Assembly (NCBI GenBank): GCA_039519185.1
Contig: CM076846.1
Span: 109,774,442 to 109,838,441 of the forward strand
Length of the DNA stretch: 64,000 bases
Direction: 5' to 3'
Source: Astragalus membranaceus
Lineage: Eukaryota; Streptophyta; Magnoliopsida; Fabales; Fabaceae
The translations under genes and the position numbers were made by a program. Below the pieces are notes generated by a model that had not been told where the DNA came from, did not search any database, and was given only the letters and a program-made list of their open reading frames with translations. Every line of letters begins with the position of its first letter. Positions within the stretch are counted from its first letter, which is position 1. Positions 58,494 to 64,000 of this stretch are shown piece by piece.

Positions 58494-58613
58494 TTTGATA
58501 AACAATGTTAGTGGGGGTGGGGGAAATGTTAGTTTTTGGGGTTGAACCCGGGACCTCCTTCTTGCACTCTTTTTGGTGCACTCCTTCGGTATCCCTTAGC
58601 TCGCCAACTGAGC
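58494..58613 (-). mobile_element. tRNA-derived SINE, 120 bp
   Basis: Same family as 24694-24832: minus-strand TAGCTCAGTTGGCGAGCTAA (A box) and GGTTCAACCCC (B box). Flanked by TATAATTTTT at 58484-58493 and 58614-58623. Confidence 0.85.
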
Positions 58614-58663
58614 TATAATTTTTATTATTCCTCCTTTTCACTGTGTACGCAGGCCACCAAGTG

Positions 58664-58735
<72 letters not shown>

Positions 58736-58736
58736 T
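58664..58736. repeat. (TTA)n microsatellite
   Basis: About 23 uninterrupted triplets directly against the tail of the following SINE. Confidence 0.95.
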
Positions 58737-58737
58737 T

Positions 58738-58864
58738 TTGATAAGCAAAAGCTAGTGGGGTGGGGGAATGTTAGTTTCCGGGGTTTGAATCCTCGACATC
58801 CTTCTTGCAACTATGCAACTCCTTTATGTCCCTTAGCTCGCCAACTGAGCTACTTTCCTGGGAC
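58738..58864 (-). mobile_element. tRNA-derived SINE, 127 bp
   Basis: Third copy of the family: minus-strand GTAGCTCAGTTGGCGAGCTA and GATTCAAACCC. Flanked by TATTATTTT at 58729-58737 and 58865-58873. It inserted beside or into the (TTA)n tract. Confidence 0.85.
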
Positions 58865-59036
58865 TATTATTTTATTTGATTGTTAGCAATACGTAACGCC
58901 AATGCAATTGTTGTTTTTTTTTTTACTAAAATTGTCGGTTTTTGTTTTGAACACAAATTGTTTTTTTTTTCCGATAAACAACGTTGCATTAAAAGGAGCA
59001 CTAGGGGTGCTCAAAACCACAAATACAAGGATGAGA

Positions 59037-62000
59037 TCACAAGTTGTTTATACATGAAAGGGCATTATTCCACCATAGTGATGGAATACAACAAGAATTC
59101 CTTCCCACCCCGTAAATGAACCAGCCCCAAGATAAGAACTTCACCCGGGCCACTATCGAGTCTACATTTGGCTCTACCCCTATAAAACAAACACCGTTAC
59201 GAGATAGCCAAAGACACCAACAAGTTGTCAACCAAATAAGATGATTGATCCTCTTCGCTTTCTTACCTGTACACCAACATAGCGTAGAAAATGATCAATT
59301 AAAGTAGATGGGCAAGACACTTGAACATTCAGCCAACGACCAATCTCGCCCCACACCCTCAAAGAAAAATTGCAAGCCAAAAACAAGTGATGAGAATCCT
59401 CAATGTGAGACCTACACAAAACGCAGACCGCATCCTCCTCCGAGTGAATAACATGTCGTCTAAGTAATAGGGACTGAATAGATATAGAATTGTTGAATAT
59501 ACGCCAACCAAACAACAAGATCTTGGCTGGAATACGAGTCCTCCATAACGCTATCAAGTCAGATTTCTACAGAGTCGAAATTGTCCTGCTGCTGTCCACG
59601 GCTGAAAGTTGATTTGCTTGCAAAAGAAATTGGTAACAAGACCGAACCGTGAAGGATTTTAGCGGATCAATAAACCAACACCATCGGTCAGCAACTCCAC
59701 GGGCCATATGAACATCACGCAGAATCGTCAACAACTCATCAACTTCATCACCGAATGCGGATCCAGCAGCTGCGAAAAAAGAAAAGTTCCACTGCCAATG
59801 ATCATCACGTCAAACTCCTAGATCCGCTAGTCTCACATTTTTATTATTACAATTGTTGAAAATGTTGCCAAACTCAATCTTCAACGGACGTTGCCCAAGC
59901 CAATGATGATGCCAAAAATCCACTCTGCTAGCATCCCCTAACCTCCGTCTTACATTTGATTCGAACCAACCCACTGGGAACCTCTCCTCCCCCACACACC
60001 TAAGATCGCGCCACCACAAAGAATCTTCCCTTTTATGCACTGATAACATTGAAAAAAATACACCCCAAATCACCATATCTATACGAAAGAATACCCCTCC
60101 AAGGCGCACCCTCATCCGACATCAACCTCCACTTCCATTTGGCCAAGAGAGCAATATTAAACATTTCATTGTCCTTCACACCTAACCCTCCCTCCTCCTT
60201 AGATCTACAAATCTTCTCCCAAGCCACCCAATACGTATCCCTCGAATCCTCCTTGATCCCCCACAAGAAATCTCTTTGAAGCTTAATAAGAGTCTTTATC
60301 ACCACCTTCGGCGCTTTATAAAAAGACAAATAATAGAGGGGTATACTATTTAAAACGGAGTTTATAAGAGTTACCCGACCTCCAATAGACAAGAAACTCC
60401 CTTGCCACAAAGCCAATCTACTCCAAATCTTATCAATAACCGGCTTCCAAGTTGAACTCCGTCTTGGATTTGCGCCCACGGGAATTCCCAAAAATTTGAG
60501 TGGAATAGACTCCGTTCGACAATGAAGAATAGTTGAAGCCGATTCTAAGAAATCCTCCGATACATTGATACCAATAAGTTTACTTTTATGAAAGTTGACC
60601 TTCAAACCCGACACCATTTCAAAGCTTCTAAGAATAGATTTGATACACCACAAATTCCCCCCTGTTCCCTTCCCCAACATAATGGTGTCATCGGAAAATT
60701 GAAGCATAGAAAAGCGAAGATTATCATCAACCTTATATTCAACAAACGACCCCACCTCCACCGCCTTTGACATCATAGCCGACAAACCCTCTGCTACAAT
60801 CAAGAAAAGAAAAGGAGAAATAGGATCACCTTGATGAAGACCTCTACCAACTTGAAAGTCATTAGTTGGGCTACCATTAACCAACACGGACATGGAGCTA
60901 GAACACACACAAGCATTCACCCACCTAATCCACGCCGAGCCAAATCCCATCCTCTCCATCATGTAGGTTAGGAAATTCCAAGAAATCGAGTCACAGACCT
61001 TCTCAAAATCAACTTTAAATAACAGACAATCTTCCTTCCTTCTCTTAGCTAGATCAACAACCTCATTCACCACCAAAACACCATCTAGAATGTGACGACT
61101 CCCCAAAAACGCCGATTGACAACTAAAACTAACATTGGGAAGAACTCTCTTCAACCTACTAGCAAGCACCTTGGCAAGAATTTTATAAATACAACCGATC
61201 AAAAAAATAGGCCTATATTCCCCCAAACTTTGTGGATGATCATTTTTGGGAATAAGAGCAATAAAGGAGGCCGTGATAGCTTTTGGCAAAGACGCCTTCA
61301 TATGAAATTCATGAAAAAAGCTACTATATCCTCCCGAATCAAATCCCAACACTCCTTAATAAACTTCAAGTTAAACTCATCCGGTCCCGGACTCTTATCA
61401 CCATCACAGTTCCAAACCTCCTCCTTAATCTCCTCCTCCGAGAAAGGCTTCACCAAAAGGTCATTATCACCACTAGAAATTTGTTTAAAACGACCCCATC
61501 AAGATTGGGCCAAACCTGTTGAGTCTCCTCAAAGTGCCTTCTAACCACGTCTTTTACCTCATCCACATCATCAATTAAAGCACCATTCGCATCCATAAGG
61601 AGAAATTTACTTCTCCTCCTCCGACTATTCATGAGAGAATGAAAATACTTTGAATTGGCATCGCCCACTCTAATCCACCGAGATCTAGATTTTTGACATA
61701 ATAAGCTTTCCTTCATTCTAATATCTTTCCAAAACTTAGCAATGGGTTCTTTCCTCCGCAGGAGCACTTCGGTATCAAAAGAGTCAACCAACATATTAAT
61801 GTCCTGAACCTCCTTCCCAATGTTCAAATCAATAACACCATACACCTCCTTGTTCCAAACCCTCAATTTAGCTTTGAGAAATATGAATTTTTCCTTCAAA
61901 ACGAAAGCTTTATTACCATGAATGCCACAACCAGCCCAACAAGAGTTCACAAAAGGGCGAAACTCACCATGTTCTAACCACCCATTAATAAAGCGAAACG

Positions 62001-62719
62001 GCTTGGGACCCCAATCCTTTAGAGAATGAATGAGCCATATCGGGCAGTGATCCGATATGTCTCTATCACCAATCCACTGTCCTGAAACATTCCATATAGC
62101 TACAAGACCTTCCGTTATAAGAAAACGATCCAATCGACTCATAGAAATACCATCAGAGCAAAACCAAGAGAACTTTTTCCTCGAAACAGATACATCAATA
62201 AGGTCCATGTCGACAACAAAATTATTAAATTCAACAATATCTTGGAAGTCGTTCCCATCCCCACTCCTACTTCTTCTTTCTTCAACACTAGTCACGGAAT
62301 TAAAATCCCCAACCACACACCACCCACCCCTAGCAAAACTCATTTTTAACCTCTTCAACTCCTCCCAACCCTTCCTTTTCTCAATCAAAGAACAAGGAGC
62401 ATACACATTCACCACATAGATTAGAATGCCACGAGACACAGCGCACACACCAACAAAACCAACACCCTTAGAAATTAACTGACCAAAAATCTACCAACCA
62501 TGAAGACAAAATTCCACCTGACAGTCCCCGAGACGGCATAAACGACCAATCAAACTGATAATTACCCCATAGTTGTCCAATTTGATTATTATCTAAAAAC
62601 TCCCTCTTAGTTTCTTGTAAGCAAATGAAATCAAACTTACCCGTACGGATCAAGGAAGCCAACTGGCGACGTTTTTCACTATCGCCCCACCCTCTTAAGT
62701 TTAGTGAAAGAATATTCAT
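59037..62719 (-). pseudogene. LINE ORF2: endonuclease, reverse transcriptase, zf-RVT
   Basis: The endonuclease starts MNILSLNLRGWG (62719). It shows LQETK, GDFNSV, SRLDRFL and SDHCPI, so its catalytic set is present but split by a 1-nt frameshift near 62490. The reverse transcriptase (61460-60033) shows KSPGPDEFN, FIALIPKND, KVDFEKVCDSISW, GLHQGDPISPFLF and QFSDDT (usually QFADDT), then PLKFLGIPVG. Frameshifts near 61485, 61325 and 60050 break it. The zf-RVT part (RIPAKILLFGWRIF, CVLCRSHIEDSHHLFLAC) follows at 59557-59228 after another stop. The protein would nick DNA and prime reverse transcription at the target; this copy cannot make it whole. Confidence 0.9.
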
Positions 62720-62854
62720 GAGACACCATTTGTAGCCACCCCCTTATTTCTAACTTCTTTATCACGTAGCTCACCAGCTTCAATCAAATCAATATAATGC
62801 CCGTCAGCCTGATTACCCTCCACCCCCAACTTCTTGGCCTCCTCCCAAACCTTC

Positions 62855-63906
62855 CTAGCTAGCCACCGCTTTGTTTTGGAGAGCCCAAAACCTATTATTC
62901 ACCCGAACAATATCTGAGCTATTGATGGAATCATCACAAAGGACTGCCCTTGCAGAGAAAAATGAAGAACTATTCATACAGTTATCTGACTCACTGTCAC
63001 CACCACCAGCCATACCCTCTGTGACTTCCTTAACAGAGACTTCCTTCAACTCATGAACAACACGACTTAATTTACCGGAATGAGGGGGTCTCCTAACTCC
63101 CACCTTGCGAAGCTTGCGTTGTTTCTTTCTACGAGTCGGGCCAGGGAAAAATGACGCAGGCCTTGAAAGAATAGTAGTTGAAGAAATCGCTCCAACGGTT
63201 TCCACAAGAGGTTTTGAATTAGTTTGATGAGATAAGTCCAACAATGAAAGAACACCACGGCCCTGCAGAGAATCACGACCCAACCTGTTAACATCCATCA
63301 AAGAATTATTTTGATGAGATAGGCCCAGCAATGAATTAGGAACCAGACCATCATTAGAAGAGGAGTTAATGACTGGGCCCACATTTGATGAATATCCAGC
63401 CTGACAAGGAATCATCTCCTTCCTATTCAAGTTTATGTGATTAACAATTTTGTTTTTCTCCTCAACAACTTCCCTAACTTCTCTCCTACAATCATGGGAA
63501 GTATTAACAGTTTTGTTTTTCTCCTCAGCAACTTCCCTAACTTCTCTCCTACAATCATGGGGATTATTAATAGCCCGATTTAATGCATTATTAACTACCA
63601 AAACTCCAGCCACATCACCGGCACCGGCTTCCTCTCCGATGGACCCAAAATTGTCCTGCCATTCCTCGTCAGAATTCTGAGAATCACTCTCAGAAGTTAT
63701 GCTAACAACCGTAGGTTTCGAAACACCGCCACTCCATCTAAGCGGACCGCTCCAATCCTCAACCAATCTGATTGTAAACATAACTTTGTTTATGGAGATT
63801 TGCAACACACGATTGATATGTTCAAAGGGCTGAGTTCGAACCATAACTCGAGCAACATCCATCTTCCTCCTTTTCTCAGTGTCATCATTCGCAAAAGGAT
63901 AAGTAC
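62855..63906 (-). pseudogene. LINE ORF1, C-terminal part
   Basis: Open from the LTR junction at 63906 to a stop at 62855. Near its start, DVARVMVRTQPFEHINRVLQ and IRLVEDWSG match the C-terminal part of DUF4283-type ORF1 proteins. A Ser/Asp-rich linker follows, then two nearly identical 23-residue units (HDCRREVREV-EEKNK) and a basic RRKKQRKLRK stretch. It ends FWALQNKAVAS. The N-terminal RNA-binding domain is missing, since the LTR lies there. Confidence 0.75.
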
Positions 63907-64000
63907 TGTAACACCCCGATAAATTCTAACATGTAGAATTACCGAAATGCATTAAATGGCATACATCAGAGTAACTTCCTGTTAATGAATATTGAACACA
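63907..64000. repeat. Start of an LTR running off the window
   Basis: TGTAACACCCCGATAAATTC is the same type of end as the solo LTR at 50107. It interrupts the LINE ORF1 frame at 63906. The remainder lies right of the window. Confidence 0.6.

Larger units (their letters stand above)
58961..63906 (-). mobile_element. L1-type LINE, nearly full length, decayed
   Basis: On the minus strand it carries ORF1 (63906-62855), ORF2 endonuclease and RT (62719-60033), the zf-RVT region (59557-59228) and a 3' end with GAGCACCCCTAGTGCTCC followed by a poly(A) run (rc of 58961-58970). The 5' end is cut by an LTR that starts at 63907. Several frameshifts and stops make it inactive. Confidence 0.9.

Noticed and set aside
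58625..58810. ORF with a long Asn or Leu run
   Set aside because: Translation of the (TTA)n microsatellite between two SINEs.

Overview
This window is plant nuclear DNA. It is AT-rich, its genes are split by GT-AG introns, and it is packed with nested transposable elements. The mix suggests a papilionoid legume, perhaps the Trifolium/Medicago group: an Ogre/Tat-like long LTR, Mutator-type foldback elements opening GGTTTAAATA or GGCTAAATT, tRNA-derived SINEs and short gag-only LTR elements. The species is an inference. I see no prokaryotic operon, CRISPR array, rRNA gene or functional tRNA gene.

Only three host genes can be supported, all on the minus strand. (1) The 5' part of a plastid-type radical SAM (RlmN-like) methyltransferase has exons at 4681-4453, 4347-4271 and 3646-3544. 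Its next intron holds a nested retrotransposon pair that runs off the left edge of the window. (2) A complete two-exon polygalacturonase-1 beta-like BURP protein lies at 14067-11519. (3) A complete OB-fold single-strand nucleic-acid-binding protein (At4g28440-like) has exons at 38901-38679 and 33240-33053, separated by a 5.4-kb intron full of repeats.

Layout. 1-3455: a Ty1/copia element inside the 3' LTR of a minus-strand gag-only Ty3-type element. 3544-4681: the radical SAM gene. 4841-6177 and 6521-10999: two Mutator-like non-autonomous elements with 9-bp target duplications; the second contains a 3.2-kb gag-only LTR element. 11519-14067: the BURP gene. 14188-14348: a SINE. 16663-19175: a second, oppositely oriented copy of the gag-only LTR element. 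19300-32700: solo LTR, hAT, CACTA-like, MULE, SINE, LINE and Tourist remnants. 33053-39505: the OB-fold gene. 40141-46896: Helitron termini, one plausible complete non-autonomous Helitron and a minisatellite field. 47935-52670: a decayed LINE split by a 2.2-kb solo LTR. 52960-54000: a 5'-truncated LINE. 54699-58375: an Ogre-like solo LTR carrying a foldback MULE. 58494-58864: two SINEs around a (TTA)n tract. 58961-63906: a decayed L1-type LINE on the minus strand, cut by another LTR at 63907.

The genes do not form a pathway. What the window mainly offers is a readable insertion history: many boundaries are fixed by exact target-site duplications (5 bp for LTR elements, 9 bp for MULEs, 8 bp for hATs, 3 bp for Tourist, 13-16 bp for SINEs). 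The least ordinary item is the pair of gag-only LTR elements that have expanded different in-register minisatellites. I found no convincing new protein-coding system.
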